This document shows, piece after piece, positions 29,167 through 37,953 of a stretch of DNA of 64,000 bases (position 1 is the stretch's first letter; the number at the start of each line of letters is the position of its first letter). Made by a program: the position numbers and the translations under genes. Under the pieces are notes generated by a model. That model was not told the DNA's origin and searched no databases. It saw nothing but the letters and a program-made list of their open reading frames with translations. The stretch comes from AC-32 sp049644305 (GTDB taxonomy: Bacteria; Actinomycetota; Thermoleophilia; Gaiellales; Gaiellaceae), in assembly GCA_049644305.1 (NCBI GenBank), contig JBARRQ010000023.1:1-64000 (forward strand). The letters run 5' to 3'.

Positions 29167-29859
29167 CTAGGGTGTGATGCGGCGCGGGTAGGCGCCGCTG
29201 AAGCTGTGCTGGTGGGCATCGATGATCGCGCTCTGCGCCTCGGCCTGGCTGCCGTAGATCCCGGAGAAGACGACGAAGTAGCCGGGGTGGAGGCTCGAGT
29301 ACTGCGACGAGTCGAGGACGCCGACTCTCTTCATCCCGAGTGCGAGCGCCTGCCGCGCCTCGACGAAGGCCGGCCCGCGTCCGCTCGGGGCGGGCAGTGA
29401 GTCGAGGACGACCGTCCAGCCGCTCCGGCCGCTGGGCCAGCTGATCAGCTGCTTTACGGGCGTGGGACGAGGCGGTTTCGGCACCGTGGTCGGTGTCGTG
29501 GGTGTCGTGACGGTGGTTTCGGTCTGTTGTGTCGTCGTCGGCTCCGGCGCGGCCGTCGTTGGCAGCGGGCTCGAGGTCGGGGAGGTGTAGATCACAGTCT
29601 GGTCGCTGGCACTCGAACGGTCCGCGAGCCAGAAAGCCGATCCGGCGCCGGCTGCGGCTGCGATGAGGAGCGCGAGAATGGCCGGCCAGATCCAGTCGCC
29701 GGGATACCAGCCGAGCCGTTTGCGCCATGCCGAGCCCAGGCGGCCGACCAGGCCACCGCGCGAGGGAAGCCTCGCCCCGCACTCGAGGCAGTACTCCTGC
29801 CCTTCCACGTACGGAGTGCCGCAACGTGGGCAGCGCGGCTCCTGCTCAGACTGCGCCAA
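29167..29859 (-). CDS. zinc-ribbon, single-pass membrane protein with SPOR-like C-terminal domain
   Basis: A 230-aa protein. Zinc ribbon at residues 9-30 (CPRCGTPYVEGQEYCLECG), one membrane helix at about 55-77 (WPAILALLIAAAAGAGSAFWL), a Thr/Pro-rich linker, then a domain WTVVLDSLPAP...GYFVVFSGIYGSQAEAQSAI that matches the SPOR peptidoglycan-binding fold. Topology should place the ribbon in the cytosol and SPOR at the wall. TTG start at 29859, 3 nt after the stop of the 29863 gene. It could sense or mark septal wall; this is inference. Confidence 0.72.
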   Translation of the reverse strand: MAQSEQEPRCPRCGTPYVEGQEYCLECGARLPSRGGLVGRLGSAWRKRLGWYPGDWIWPAILALLIAAAAGAGSAFWLADRSSASDQTVIYTSPTSSPLPTTAAPEPTTTQQTETTVTTPTTPTTVPKPPRPTPVKQLISWPSGRSGWTVVLDSLPAPSGRGPAFVEARQALALGMKRVGVLDSSQYSSLHPGYFVVFSGIYGSQAEAQSAIIDAHQHSFSGAYPRRITP

Positions 29860-29862
29860 TTG

Positions 29863-30405
29863 CTAGCGCTCCCAGGGATCCGCGCCTGGCTCGTGCTCGT
29901 CTGAGCCGGCGAGCGCGGCAATCCTTCCCTCGGCGTCCGAGCGGGAAGGCCGGCCGCAACCGGCGCAGAACTTGGCGTCGGCCGGCAGAGGGTGGCCGCA
30001 GAATTCGCAGGCTACGATGGGCTCGGCGCCGACCGGCCTCCCGCAGTTCGCACAGAAATGCGATCCCCACGGAATCGGAGCCCCGCACTCGCAGGCGGTC
30101 GCCGCACGCCGCGCTCCTGCGACCGCGGCAAGCATCGAGTCCAGCTCGCGAAGCCGGTCTTCGAGCGCGACGATCTCGCGGCAGTGTTCGAGCAGGAGCT
30201 CGTCGCGGAAGGTCGAGCGGCGATACATCTCGAGCGTGAGGCCGCCGAGGTCGCGTATTCGCTCCTCGCGGCCCTTGAGGATCGCCCGGCGCTCGCGGCG
30301 CAACGCCCCCGGCGACGGAGCGCGCCGGACGATCGGCGCCGGCGCTCCCGGGAAATCGGTCCCGCGGCGCCGGCGAATGCGGTTTAGCAGGGAAAAACGC
30401 GCCAC
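29863..30405 (-). CDS. double zinc-ribbon cytosolic protein
   Basis: A 180-aa soluble protein. The N-terminal half is basic and helical (RRERRAILKGREERIRDLGG, then RDELLLEHCREIVALEDRLRELDSML, a likely coiled coil). The C-terminal half has two zinc knuckle pairs, CECGAPIPWGSHFCANCG and CEFCGHPLPADAKFCAGCG. Function unknown; such ribbons commonly mediate protein or nucleic acid contacts. GTG start at 30405. It is immediately upstream of the SPOR-like membrane protein gene, which also has a ribbon, suggesting joint action. Confidence 0.72.
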   Translation of the reverse strand: MARFSLLNRIRRRRGTDFPGAPAPIVRRAPSPGALRRERRAILKGREERIRDLGGLTLEMYRRSTFRDELLLEHCREIVALEDRLRELDSMLAAVAGARRAATACECGAPIPWGSHFCANCGRPVGAEPIVACEFCGHPLPADAKFCAGCGRPSRSDAEGRIAALAGSDEHEPGADPWER

Positions 30406-30443
30406 GCGGGGCGCGAGTCTAGCACCAGGCTTTGACGGCTCTT

Positions 30444-30464
30444 GGGCCGCCTTTTTGGCGGCTC
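30444..30464 (-). terminator. short stem-loop at the end of the 30464 small gene
   Basis: GCCGCC (30446-30451) pairs with GGCGGC (30457-30462) around a five-base loop of T on the plus strand (A on the minus). A further pair or two is possible outside. It overlaps the stop region of the small minus-strand membrane gene and could end transcription from there before the zinc-ribbon gene starting at 30405. The tail is not T-rich, so this is tentative. Confidence 0.4.
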
Positions 30465-30616
30465 TAGGGCCTCGGCTGGGCTGCCCGCCGGCCGAAGCCG
30501 GCCACTAGCGCGACGAAGAGCGCGAGGCCTACCACGCCGACGACGATCCCGACCCATGGGACCACGAGCCCGAACACGATCCCGATGATGATGATGGCAA
30601 GCGCAAGTCCGATCAT
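30464..30616 (-). CDS. small two-helix membrane protein (50 aa)
   Basis: Read from the minus strand: starts MIGLALAIIIIGIVFGLVVP, continues with a second hydrophobic run (VGIVVGVVGLALFVALVAGF) and ends RRAAQPRP. Two membrane helices with a short polar turn and a basic tail are predicted. No strong Shine-Dalgarno is visible upstream of the ATG at 30616. It sits between the aldehyde dehydrogenase stop and the zinc-ribbon gene, filling an otherwise empty 240-nt gap. Similar tiny proteins are frequent in Actinobacteria; function unknown. Confidence 0.6.
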   Translation of the reverse strand: MIGLALAIIIIGIVFGLVVPWVGIVVGVVGLALFVALVAGFGRRAAQPRP

Positions 30617-30649
30617 GGTTTTCGCGTTCCCGAGACGCTCCCTCGAAAA

Positions 30650-32077
30650 CTACTGTTGGAGCACGACGAGGCGCTCTTCGGTCAGCTCGCGCACGGCGTA
30701 GGCCGGGCCCTCGCGCGTGTTGCCTGAATCCTTCACACCGCCGTAGGGCATCTGGTCGGTGCGGAAAGTCGGTGCCTCGTTGATAGTGACGCCGCCGAAG
30801 TCGAGCTCGCGCGCCGCTCGCAAGGCTGTCTGCAAGGCGCTCGTGAAGATCCCAGCCTGAAGGCCGTAGCGCGTGCCGTTGGCGAGCTCGATCGCTTCGT
30901 CGAGCGAGTCGACTGCATTGACCGTCACGACCGGGCCGAAGACCTCCTCGCAGCTCACGTTCAGCTCTGGGCCGGCGCGGCCGATCACCGTCGGCTGGAT
31001 CAGCCCGTCTTTCTCCTCGCCGCCTGCGAGCACCTCTGCTCCCGCGCTCCTCGCCTCCTCGATCCATTCGAGGATTCGCTCCTTTGCCCCCTCGTCGATC
31101 ACGGGGCCGACGTCGGTGTCCTCGTCGGCGGGGTCGCCGACCCGGAGTGCCTCGACTTGTGGGAGGAAACCCTGCAAGAACTCCTCGTAGGCCGGGCGCT
31201 CGACGTAGATGCGCTGAACCGAGATGCAGCTCTGCCCGGCGAAGGAGAAGCTGTTCGCAGCCAACGCCGTCGCAGCCGCGTCGAGCTCGGCGTCTGCCGT
31301 CACGATCACGGGTGTCGCGTTCCCGAGCTCGAGGTTCACCTTCTTCTTGGGTGCGCGCTCCTTCAGCTTCCAGCCGACCGATCCCGAGCCGGTGAAGGTG
31401 ATCGCCCTCACGCGCTCGTCCTCGACCAGCGCGTCGCCGATTTCCGATGCCGAGCCGGCGACGACGTTGAGCCAGCCGGGTGGCAACCCTGCCTCCTCCT
31501 CCAGCTCGGCCAGGAGGAGCGACGAGAGTGGTGTCTGGCTCGCAGGCTTGAGCACGACCGCACACCCGGCGGCCAGCGCAGGAGCGAGCTTGTGCGCGAC
31601 GAGGTTCAGCGGGAAGTTAAACGGGGAGATTGCGCCCACGACGCCGATCGGGCGCCGCAGCGTGAAGGCGAGCTTCCCCTCACCCGCCTGCGCGGCGTCC
31701 ATCGGCACCATCTCACCCGCGAGCTTGCGCGCCTCGACCGCGGCAAAGGTGTAGGTCGACATCGCCCGCTTGGCTTCTACGCGGGCGGCCTTCATCGGCT
31801 TGCCCGCCTCGTCCGAGATGAGCCGGGCGGCCTCGTCGTGCCGGCGGCCGAGCCCCATCGCAACTCGAACAAGGATCTCGGCGCGCTTGTGCGCCGGGAG
31901 GGGCTCGCGCATCGCGTCCGCGGCGGCGTCGATCGCGTGCCTCGTCTCGCCGGCGCCGGCCTTGGCGACCCGGCCGACGACCTCGCCCGAGTAGGGCGAG
32001 CGCACCTCGAGCCAGTCGCCGGTCTTGATCCACTCGCCGCCGACGAACAGCTTCCGCTCGAGCATCGTGGTGGCCAT
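30650..32077 (-). CDS. NAD(P)-dependent aldehyde dehydrogenase
   Basis: A 475-aa member of the ALDH superfamily. Seen: VGAISPFNFPLNLVAHKLAPALAAG cofactor region, FTGSGSVGW, catalytic general base Glu250 in VNLELGNATP, nucleophile Cys284 in FAGQSCISVQ, and FGPVVTVNAVDSLDEAIELANGTRYGLQAGIFT. The LGNATP variant (Asn after Gly) and general layout are like glyceraldehyde-3-P, lactaldehyde or phosphonoacetaldehyde dehydrogenases, so the substrate may be a small hydroxy-aldehyde. ATG start; divergent from the methyltransferase gene 22 nt away, so both promoters overlap each other. Confidence 0.92.
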   Translation of the reverse strand: MATTMLERKLFVGGEWIKTGDWLEVRSPYSGEVVGRVAKAGAGETRHAIDAAADAMREPLPAHKRAEILVRVAMGLGRRHDEAARLISDEAGKPMKAARVEAKRAMSTYTFAAVEARKLAGEMVPMDAAQAGEGKLAFTLRRPIGVVGAISPFNFPLNLVAHKLAPALAAGCAVVLKPASQTPLSSLLLAELEEEAGLPPGWLNVVAGSASEIGDALVEDERVRAITFTGSGSVGWKLKERAPKKKVNLELGNATPVIVTADAELDAAATALAANSFSFAGQSCISVQRIYVERPAYEEFLQGFLPQVEALRVGDPADEDTDVGPVIDEGAKERILEWIEEARSAGAEVLAGGEEKDGLIQPTVIGRAGPELNVSCEEVFGPVVTVNAVDSLDEAIELANGTRYGLQAGIFTSALQTALRAARELDFGGVTINEAPTFRTDQMPYGGVKDSGNTREGPAYAVRELTEERLVVLQQ

Positions 32078-32099
32078 AGCGAGAGTCTAGAGTCCACCT

Positions 32100-32771
32100 G
32101 TGGAGCCGGACATCCGCTACGCACGCAGCGGCGGGGTGGCCGGTCCCAAGGACATCGTCCGTGGGGGCTACGACGCGATCGCCGGGCGCTACGCGGACTG
32201 GGCGGCCAGCTTCGAGACGCCTGCCGCCCGCTGGCTGGCCAAGTTCATCGAGCGCGTCCCGGCCGGCGCGCACGTGCTCGAGCTTGGTTGCGGCGGCGAC
32301 AACCCGGCGACGCGGCAGCTCGTCGAGCGTTACGACTACGTCGGCGTCGACATCTCGGCAGGTCAGCTCGAGCGTGCTCGAAAGGCGTTTCCGGGAGCGC
32401 GATTCGTGCTGGGCGACGTTGTGGAGGTCGAGCTCGAGGACGATTCCTTCGACGGTGTCGTGTCGCTGTTCATGCTCGGGCACGTCCCGCGCGCCGAGCA
32501 GGGTCTCGTGCTCGAGCACATCGCCTCCTGGCTTCGCCCAGGCGGCCGGCTGCTCGCGACGATGGGCACGGCGGATGCGGACGACGAGGTCGAGGACGGC
32601 TGGCTCGGCGCGCCGATGTTCTTCGCGTCGTTCGACGAGGAGACGAACCGGCGCCTGGTCGCCGCCGCGGGCTTCGAGCTCGTCGAGGCTCGAGTCGTTC
32701 CCTTCGAAGAGCCGGGCCACGGGCTCGTGCGGTTCATGTGGGTGTTGGCCCGACTAGGATCGCGCGCGTGA
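32100..32771 (+). CDS. class I SAM-dependent methyltransferase
   Basis: A 223-aa single-domain methyltransferase. Motif I is HVLELGCGGDNPATR, motif II acidic VGVDISAGQLERAR, then FVLGDVVEVELEDDSFDGVVSLFMLGHV and LRPGGRLLATMG. Substrate unknown; overall it is like small-molecule methyltransferases of the UbiE/COQ5 type. GTG start at 32100 right at the divergent spacer with the aldehyde dehydrogenase gene, and a GTGA overlap with the 3-hydroxyacyl-CoA dehydrogenase gene downstream. Confidence 0.88.
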   Translation: MEPDIRYARSGGVAGPKDIVRGGYDAIAGRYADWAASFETPAARWLAKFIERVPAGAHVLELGCGGDNPATRQLVERYDYVGVDISAGQLERARKAFPGARFVLGDVVEVELEDDSFDGVVSLFMLGHVPRAEQGLVLEHIASWLRPGGRLLATMGTADADDEVEDGWLGAPMFFASFDEETNRRLVAAAGFELVEARVVPFEEPGHGLVRFMWVLARLGSRA

Positions 32772-33610
32772 AGGTCGGCGTCGTCGGGCTCGGGACGATG
32801 GGTGCGGGGATCGCGCAGATCGCCGTCACGGCCGGCCACGAGACCGTCGGCCGAGAGGTGACCATGGAGCTGGCCGAGCGCGGCCGCGCCACGGTCGAGC
32901 GCTACCTCAATCGCGGCGTCGAAAAAGGCCGTTTGAGCGAGCAGCAACGCGACGCGGCGCTCGAGCGCCTCACACTCACAACCGAGCTCGGAGACCTGGC
33001 CGGCTGCGGTCTCGTGATCGAGGCCGTCCTGGAGGAGCTCGACCTGAAGCGCGAGGTCTTCGCCGAGCTCGACCGGATCACGCGCCCGTCGGCCGTTCTC
33101 GCGACGAACACGTCCGCGCTCTCCGTCAGCCAGATCGCCGAGGCAACGCAGCGGCCGGAGCGCGTCGTCGGGATGCACTTCTTCAATCCTGCGCCGGTAC
33201 TGCCTCTCGTCGAGATCGTCCGGACGGCGAAATCGAGCGACGAGGCCGTCCAGGCCGCCTACGAGTGGGTCGAGGGAGCCGGCAAGCAGCCGGTCCGGTG
33301 CAACGACACGCCGGGGTTCATCGTCAACCGCATCCTGATCCCGCTCCTGAACGACTGCGTGCGCGTCCTCGACGAGGCGCGTGTGACGCCGGAGGACCTG
33401 GACACGGCCCTGGCGAGCGGCGCGGGCTGGCCGATGGGCCCGTGCGCTCTCATCGACCTGATCGGCATCGACGTCCACGTTCACGCGTCCGAGGCGCTGC
33501 ACGCGGCCCTCGGCGAGGAGCGGATGGCGCCGCCCCAGCGACTCGTCGAGATGCGCGACGAAGGCCGGCTCGGCCGGAAGAGCGGCAGCGGGTTCTACGA
33601 GTACGACTAG
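32768..33610 (+). CDS. 3-hydroxyacyl-CoA (3-hydroxybutyryl-CoA) dehydrogenase
   Basis: A 280-aa protein with N-terminal Rossmann GLGTMGAGIAQIAVTAGH, the NTSALSVSQIA and GMHFFNPAPVLPLVEIV catalytic region (His of the His-Glu pair), and the C-terminal helical domain starting DTPGFIVNRILIPLLNDCVRV and ending GRKSGSGFYEYD. It oxidises 3-hydroxyacyl-CoA with NAD in fatty acid degradation or butanoate metabolism. Stand-alone, not fused to an enoyl-CoA hydratase. GTG start at 32768. The adenosine-ribose-binding Asp seems to be Glu in HETVGREV. Confidence 0.93.
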   Translation: MKVGVVGLGTMGAGIAQIAVTAGHETVGREVTMELAERGRATVERYLNRGVEKGRLSEQQRDAALERLTLTTELGDLAGCGLVIEAVLEELDLKREVFAELDRITRPSAVLATNTSALSVSQIAEATQRPERVVGMHFFNPAPVLPLVEIVRTAKSSDEAVQAAYEWVEGAGKQPVRCNDTPGFIVNRILIPLLNDCVRVLDEARVTPEDLDTALASGAGWPMGPCALIDLIGIDVHVHASEALHAALGEERMAPPQRLVEMRDEGRLGRKSGSGFYEYD

Positions 33611-33631
33611 GACGCTGGCGACCGCGCCCCG

Positions 33632-35239
33632 CTAGGGCGCCGCAAGCCGGGCCCAGAGGTTCTCCACCAGCCGCGAGACGGCGGGGAGGCCGAGCGAGCC
33701 CGCGAAATCCAGCGCGCCTGCGTCGAAGACCTTCGCTCCGGCCGGCGTCCGGTAGAAGGTCATCTCCGCGTCATGACTGCCGATGGCGTCCGGAATCCGG
33801 GCGAGGACGACCGTTCCAGCGGGCGAGCTTGAAGTCCTCTCGTCCACCTCGACACCGTAGCGGCCGAAGGACGAGCCGTTTACGAGCCCGGTCCCCGTGA
33901 AGACCCAGGGCTCGCTGGATGCCCCTTGGACGACGTAGGGGCTCTGGGGTGTCCCTTGGTTACTGGCGACGTACTGCGCGCCGACCAGTCCGGCCTCCGG
34001 GCGACCCAGTTTCCGCCACTGCTGGATCTTCCGTAGGAACGGCCCTTCGCGCTGCACCTTCCAGAAGAAGTTGTTCGAGGAGAGGAACAGCAGGTTGCCG
34101 CCGAGGTCGCGGAAGCGCTGGACGACCTCGTACGCGTGGCGCGTGACGTACTCCTCGTGTTCCGGGAACACGAGCAGGTCGTAGGCCCGCCGGAGAGCGT
34201 CGCCGCTCGTGACGCCCGCGAGGTCGTCATCCGAGAAGTAGTCCGCCTTCTTGTCCGTCCGGTTGAGCCAGGAAAAAAATGGCAGGTCCCAGGCCCGGAA
34301 GCGGAACGGAAGACCGGAGTCCAGGAACGGCCGGCGCAGGTCGACGCGGCGGGTCGCGCCGCTGATGTACCAGGAATCGCCCCAGCCGTCTCCGTTCGAG
34401 TCTCTGAAGTTGTACGCCTGCCAGGTGTTGGTCGAGAAGACCACCGCAACCTTGTGCTCGCCGAGGCGCCGTGGCCGGAGGATGAACGGCGCATACCCGA
34501 CGCGACCGTCGCCCGCGGTCACGCGGAGGAAGTAGAGACCGCTGGTCCAGGTTCCGGAGAGACTGACGCCGACGACGTGGGGCGAATCACGGTGGCTGCG
34601 CCAATCGAGGCGGACCGACGGCGTGATGGCGCCGGCGCTCGTCTTCGCGTCACGGGCGGCCGCACGCCCGGTGGCGTACGAGAGGAACTGGAGGCGAATG
34701 GTGCGGGCATCCGTGGCGATCGAGACCGACGCCTCGCGGCCACCCACCGGATAGCTGCTTTGGAGGAAGGCGACGTCCACGCTCTGCACCCGCACGACGA
34801 GCCCGCTCGTCCCCCCTTGGCGGCGAGGAGGCTCGAAGCCGTAGACCCGGGTGCCGCCGTGTCCCGCCACTGTGAAACGAAAGAGGTAGGTGCGGTCGGC
34901 GGTAGAAGGCCTCGGTTTCCAGACGATCCTGTGCGGCCCGGCGGCGAAGCGTCTCTGCATCCGCAAGATGATCTTCCCCCGGTGACGAGTCTCGCCGGTA
35001 GCCACACCTTCGAGGTAGACCGTGGCGGGACGGTCGAGGCGGAAGCGGATGATCGCGCGGTCGCGATAGCCGTCGCCGTTCGGGCTCACGGTTGCGAGCT
35101 GCCGCGTGTCACCCAGGAAGGGATGCCCACCGTTTGAGATGCTCAGGCCGAGGAGGCGCGGAGGCGCCACTGCGGCGGGCACCGACCCGGCCAGCAGCGC
35201 GGCGAGGAACAGCGGCAGAAGGACGAAGGAGGCTCGCAT
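33632..35239 (-). CDS. secreted N,N-dimethylformamidase-beta-like domain protein
   Basis: A 535-aa exported protein. Signal peptide at 1-24 (FVLLPLFLAALLAG). An N-terminal region with SPNGDGYRDRAIIRFRL resembles extracellular FlgD/CHU-type Ig modules. The C-terminal ~300 residues (VAVVFSTNTWQAYNFRDSNGDG, YDLLVFPEHEEYVT, GGNLLFLSSNNFFWKV) match the large-subunit C-terminal domain of N,N-dimethylformamidase, found in many uncharacterised secreted proteins. No small subunit is nearby, so amidase activity is not implied. It is transcribed away from the small exported protein gene at 35323. Confidence 0.78.
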   Translation of the reverse strand: MRASFVLLPLFLAALLAGSVPAAVAPPRLLGLSISNGGHPFLGDTRQLATVSPNGDGYRDRAIIRFRLDRPATVYLEGVATGETRHRGKIILRMQRRFAAGPHRIVWKPRPSTADRTYLFRFTVAGHGGTRVYGFEPPRRQGGTSGLVVRVQSVDVAFLQSSYPVGGREASVSIATDARTIRLQFLSYATGRAAARDAKTSAGAITPSVRLDWRSHRDSPHVVGVSLSGTWTSGLYFLRVTAGDGRVGYAPFILRPRRLGEHKVAVVFSTNTWQAYNFRDSNGDGWGDSWYISGATRRVDLRRPFLDSGLPFRFRAWDLPFFSWLNRTDKKADYFSDDDLAGVTSGDALRRAYDLLVFPEHEEYVTRHAYEVVQRFRDLGGNLLFLSSNNFFWKVQREGPFLRKIQQWRKLGRPEAGLVGAQYVASNQGTPQSPYVVQGASSEPWVFTGTGLVNGSSFGRYGVEVDERTSSSPAGTVVLARIPDAIGSHDAEMTFYRTPAGAKVFDAGALDFAGSLGLPAVSRLVENLWARLAAP

Positions 35240-35322
35240 CTCCCTGGATTGTTCCTGCGTTTACGCATTCCTTACAACACGCTTATCGCGAACACACCGG
35301 CGGAGCCGATACTCAGACTCGT

Positions 35323-35811
35323 ATGGGGCGGACACTTCTCCTTCTGTGCCTCGCAGCCGCGCTTGCCGTGCCCGCTGCGCTCTCGGCGGCCTCGCCGTCC
35401 GACGGCACGCTCTCGGTCAAGCGTGGTCGGGGCTCCGACACGCTCAAGCTCCGCGGCACGGTCATCGGCCGGTTTGCCAACGGCCGGGTCCGGATCAAGG
35501 ACCTGACCCCGCTCGACGGCCAGACGCCGCAGTTCGTTCACTGTCGCGGAGGAGTCAAGGCGATCGACGCCTGGACCACGATGTGCACCGGGCGGAACGT
35601 CTCCTTCCGGGCGCTGGACGGGCGCTACGTCGTGAACCTCAAGGGCACCGGGATCTTTGTTTCGGCGGTCGGTCGCGGCAAGGTCGTCGTCACGGGCGCG
35701 GGCGACCCCGGGATCCCCAACGGCGTGATGTCGTTGAACGGCGCCGCGTACCTGCCGATTCCCGACGGGCCGTCGACGTTCGTGCTCGGGACGCCGCCGA
35801 CCCGGCGCTGA
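35323..35811 (+). CDS. small exported hypothetical protein (162 aa)
   Basis: Signal peptide MGRTLLLLCLAAALAVPAALSAASP, then an all-beta-looking domain with LKLRGTVIGRFANGRVRIKDL and VNLKGTGIFVSAVGRGKVVVTG, and two Cys (HCRGG and MCTGR) that could form a disulfide. No family recognised; similar proteins sit beside two-component genes in related actinobacteria by my impression only. ATG at 35323, 83 nt from the divergent dimethylformamidase-like gene; 25 nt before the response regulator gene, so co-expression is plausible. Confidence 0.7.
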   Translation: MGRTLLLLCLAAALAVPAALSAASPSDGTLSVKRGRGSDTLKLRGTVIGRFANGRVRIKDLTPLDGQTPQFVHCRGGVKAIDAWTTMCTGRNVSFRALDGRYVVNLKGTGIFVSAVGRGKVVVTGAGDPGIPNGVMSLNGAAYLPIPDGPSTFVLGTPPTRR

Positions 35812-35836
35812 CCCCTGCCTCTGGCATCCTGAGAGG

Positions 35837-36541
35837 ATGGGAACTCAGCAGACGGTGCTCGTGGTCGAGGACGAGAGCTCGATCGCGTCCTTCGTCGCCC
35901 TTTATCTGAAGAACGCCGGCTACCGGGTCCGGACGGTCGGAACCGGAGAAGCCGCGCTGGAAGAGGTCGCCGCGGAGCAGCCCGAGCTGATCGTGCTCGA
36001 CCTGATGCTGCCGGACCTGGACGGAATCGATGTCTGCCGCCGTATCCGGCAGGCGTCGGACATTCCCATCCTGATGCTGACGGCTCGCGACGAGGACGTC
36101 GACAAGATCATCGGCCTGGAGGTCGGGGCCGACGACTACCTGACGAAGCCCTTCAATCCCCGCGAGCTCGTGGCGCGGGTGAAGTCCATCCTTCGCCGCG
36201 CCGTCCCGGAGCGGCGCGAGGTGCAGACGAAGCAGATCAAGCACGGAGACCTCGAGATCGATGCAGGCCGCCGAGAGGTGCGCGTCGCGGGCCAGGAGGT
36301 GCAGCTGGCGCCGAAGGAGTTCGACCTCCTCTGGGAGCTGCTCGACCACCGCGGCCTCGTTCTCACCCGCGACCAGCTTCTCGAGCGGGTCTGGGGCTAT
36401 ACGTTCGCCGGTGACACGCGAACCGTCGACGTGCACGTCCGCCAGGTGCGCCGCAAGCTCGGCGACGCCTCGCCGATCGTCACCGTGTGGGGCGTCGGCT
36501 ACAAGGTCGCTCCCGCTCGCGATGCGGCCGTGAACGCGTAG
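35837..36541 (+). CDS. OmpR-family response regulator
   Basis: A 234-aa protein with an intact receiver (VLVVEDESSIASF, phosphoacceptor in LIVLDLMLPDLDG, switch Thr in ILMLTARDED, LTKPFNPRELVARV) and winged-helix DNA-binding domain (VQLAPKEFDLLWELLDHRGLVLTRDQLLERVWG, TVDVHVRQVRRKLGD). It pairs with the kinase gene 14 nt downstream. The target is unknown; the flanking exported-protein and prenyltransferase genes are candidates. ATG with GAGAGG upstream. Confidence 0.93.
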   Translation: MGTQQTVLVVEDESSIASFVALYLKNAGYRVRTVGTGEAALEEVAAEQPELIVLDLMLPDLDGIDVCRRIRQASDIPILMLTARDEDVDKIIGLEVGADDYLTKPFNPRELVARVKSILRRAVPERREVQTKQIKHGDLEIDAGRREVRVAGQEVQLAPKEFDLLWELLDHRGLVLTRDQLLERVWGYTFAGDTRTVDVHVRQVRRKLGDASPIVTVWGVGYKVAPARDAAVNA

Positions 36542-36555
36542 AACGGGACCCAGCG

Positions 36556-37938
36556 GTGCTCCGGTCGCTTCGCTTTCAGCTTCCGGCGCTGTTTCTGCTC
36601 GGTGTCGTCGTCGCAGGGCTCGTGTCCGCCGCGATCGCGCTGCGGCTGTTCCGGACCTACGCGCAGAACCGCGCGCGTGCGCAGGCCTACGGCGAGCTGG
36701 CGCAAGAGGCGAAGGGGCTGACGGAGCTCTACGGGCGACAGGCCGGGCTCAAGCTCCTGTCTGCAAGGAAGCTCGAGCTCGCCGCCGGCGGCGACCGAAT
36801 CTACTACTCGGGCGTGGACCCGTTCCCCGGCCAGGGGCCTGCGTTCCGGGCGCTTCCTCGCCAGGCCGCGGTCGCCTTGAGGCGCGTTCGGGCGAACAAG
36901 TTCTGGCGCTTCGAGTTCACGCCCCCCGGCGCGAAGCAGACGCTGCTCGCCGCCGCCCGGCCGCTCAAGGTCGGGCAGCAGACGTTCGGCACGATCGTCG
37001 TCGCGAAGCCGGAGACGATTCTCAAGCAGCGCTGGCTCGCGCTGATCGAGCGGCTGTTGATCGCCTTCGCCGGCGGCGTCGCGGTCGCGGCCGGCTTCGC
37101 CTGGTACCTCTCGCGGCGGATCACGACGCCTGTTCTCGATCTCTCCCGGGCTGCCGACCAGGTCGCTCGAGGGCAGTACGAGGTGGACGTGCCGAAGGTC
37201 CCGGGCGGCGGCGAGATCGGCGTGCTTGCCGAACGCTTCCGCCAGATGGCCGCCCGGCTCTCGGAGGCCGAGGAGCTCGAGCGCAACTTCCTGATGACCG
37301 TGTCTCATGAGCTGCGGACGCCCCTGACCGCGATCCGCGGGCATGTCGAGGCGCTGCGCGAGGGGGTCGCGACCGACGAGGAGGTGCGCACGGCGTCGCT
37401 GGCGGTGATCGCCGCGGAGGCCGAACGGCTCGAGAGGCTCGTCGGGGACGTCCTCGACCTCGCGAAGCTCGACGCCCACCGATTCACCGTCCTGCGAGAG
37501 GAGGTCGAGATGGAGCGGCTGGTCGACGCCGCGTACGCCAACTTCAGCGAGGAGGCCCGGCGGCGCGGGATCGACTACAAACGGAGTGTCGAGGCGAAGC
37601 CGGTCATCGTCTCGGACGGCGACCGGGTGCTACAGATCATCTCCAACCTGCTCTCGAACGCGTTCCGCTGGACGCCTGACGGCGGGCGCGTCGAGCTGGC
37701 GCTGAAGGCTGTCGACGGCAGCGTCTACGTTACCGTCGCCGACAGCGGACCGGGGATCGCGCCGGCCGAGCGAGAGCGAATCTTCAGGCCGTTCTGGTCA
37801 CGGGACGGCCGGGGGACAGGGCTCGGGCTCGCCATTGCCCTGGAGCTTGCCGCCGCGCTGGGCGGCGGGATCCGGCTCGAGACCTCGCCCGAGCGGGGGA
37901 GCCGCTTCGAGCTCTTCCTCCCTGCCGTGCCCGAGTAG
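36556..37938 (+). CDS. membrane sensor histidine kinase (HAMP type)
   Basis: A 460-aa kinase partnered with the preceding regulator. First membrane helix at about 11-31, an extracytoplasmic sensor of ~135 residues, a second helix (LLIAFAGGVAVAAGFAWYL), HAMP (RRITTPVLDLSRAADQVARGQYEVDV), then H-box FLMTVSHELRTPLTAIRGH, N-box ISNLLSNAFRWTPDG, G1 VADSGPGIAP and G2 GTGLGLAIALELAAALGG. Start GTG 36556. The sensor domain shows no obvious ligand motif. All catalytic boxes are intact. Confidence 0.92.
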   Translation: MLRSLRFQLPALFLLGVVVAGLVSAAIALRLFRTYAQNRARAQAYGELAQEAKGLTELYGRQAGLKLLSARKLELAAGGDRIYYSGVDPFPGQGPAFRALPRQAAVALRRVRANKFWRFEFTPPGAKQTLLAAARPLKVGQQTFGTIVVAKPETILKQRWLALIERLLIAFAGGVAVAAGFAWYLSRRITTPVLDLSRAADQVARGQYEVDVPKVPGGGEIGVLAERFRQMAARLSEAEELERNFLMTVSHELRTPLTAIRGHVEALREGVATDEEVRTASLAVIAAEAERLERLVGDVLDLAKLDAHRFTVLREEVEMERLVDAAYANFSEEARRRGIDYKRSVEAKPVIVSDGDRVLQIISNLLSNAFRWTPDGGRVELALKAVDGSVYVTVADSGPGIAPAERERIFRPFWSRDGRGTGLGLAIALELAAALGGGIRLETSPERGSRFELFLPAVPE

Positions 37939-37953
37939 TCAGAATCCCGCTCG

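Noticed and set aside
31157..32767. Long plus-strand open frame before the 3-hydroxyacyl-CoA dehydrogenase
   Set aside because: It is antisense to the aldehyde dehydrogenase and overlaps the methyltransferase in another frame; dehydrogenase starts at GTG 32768 with a clear Rossmann motif.
35256..35267. TGCGT-TT-ACGCA inverted repeat between two divergent secreted-protein genes
   Set aside because: Arms of only 5 nt with no supporting promoter pair; common by chance in GC-rich DNA.
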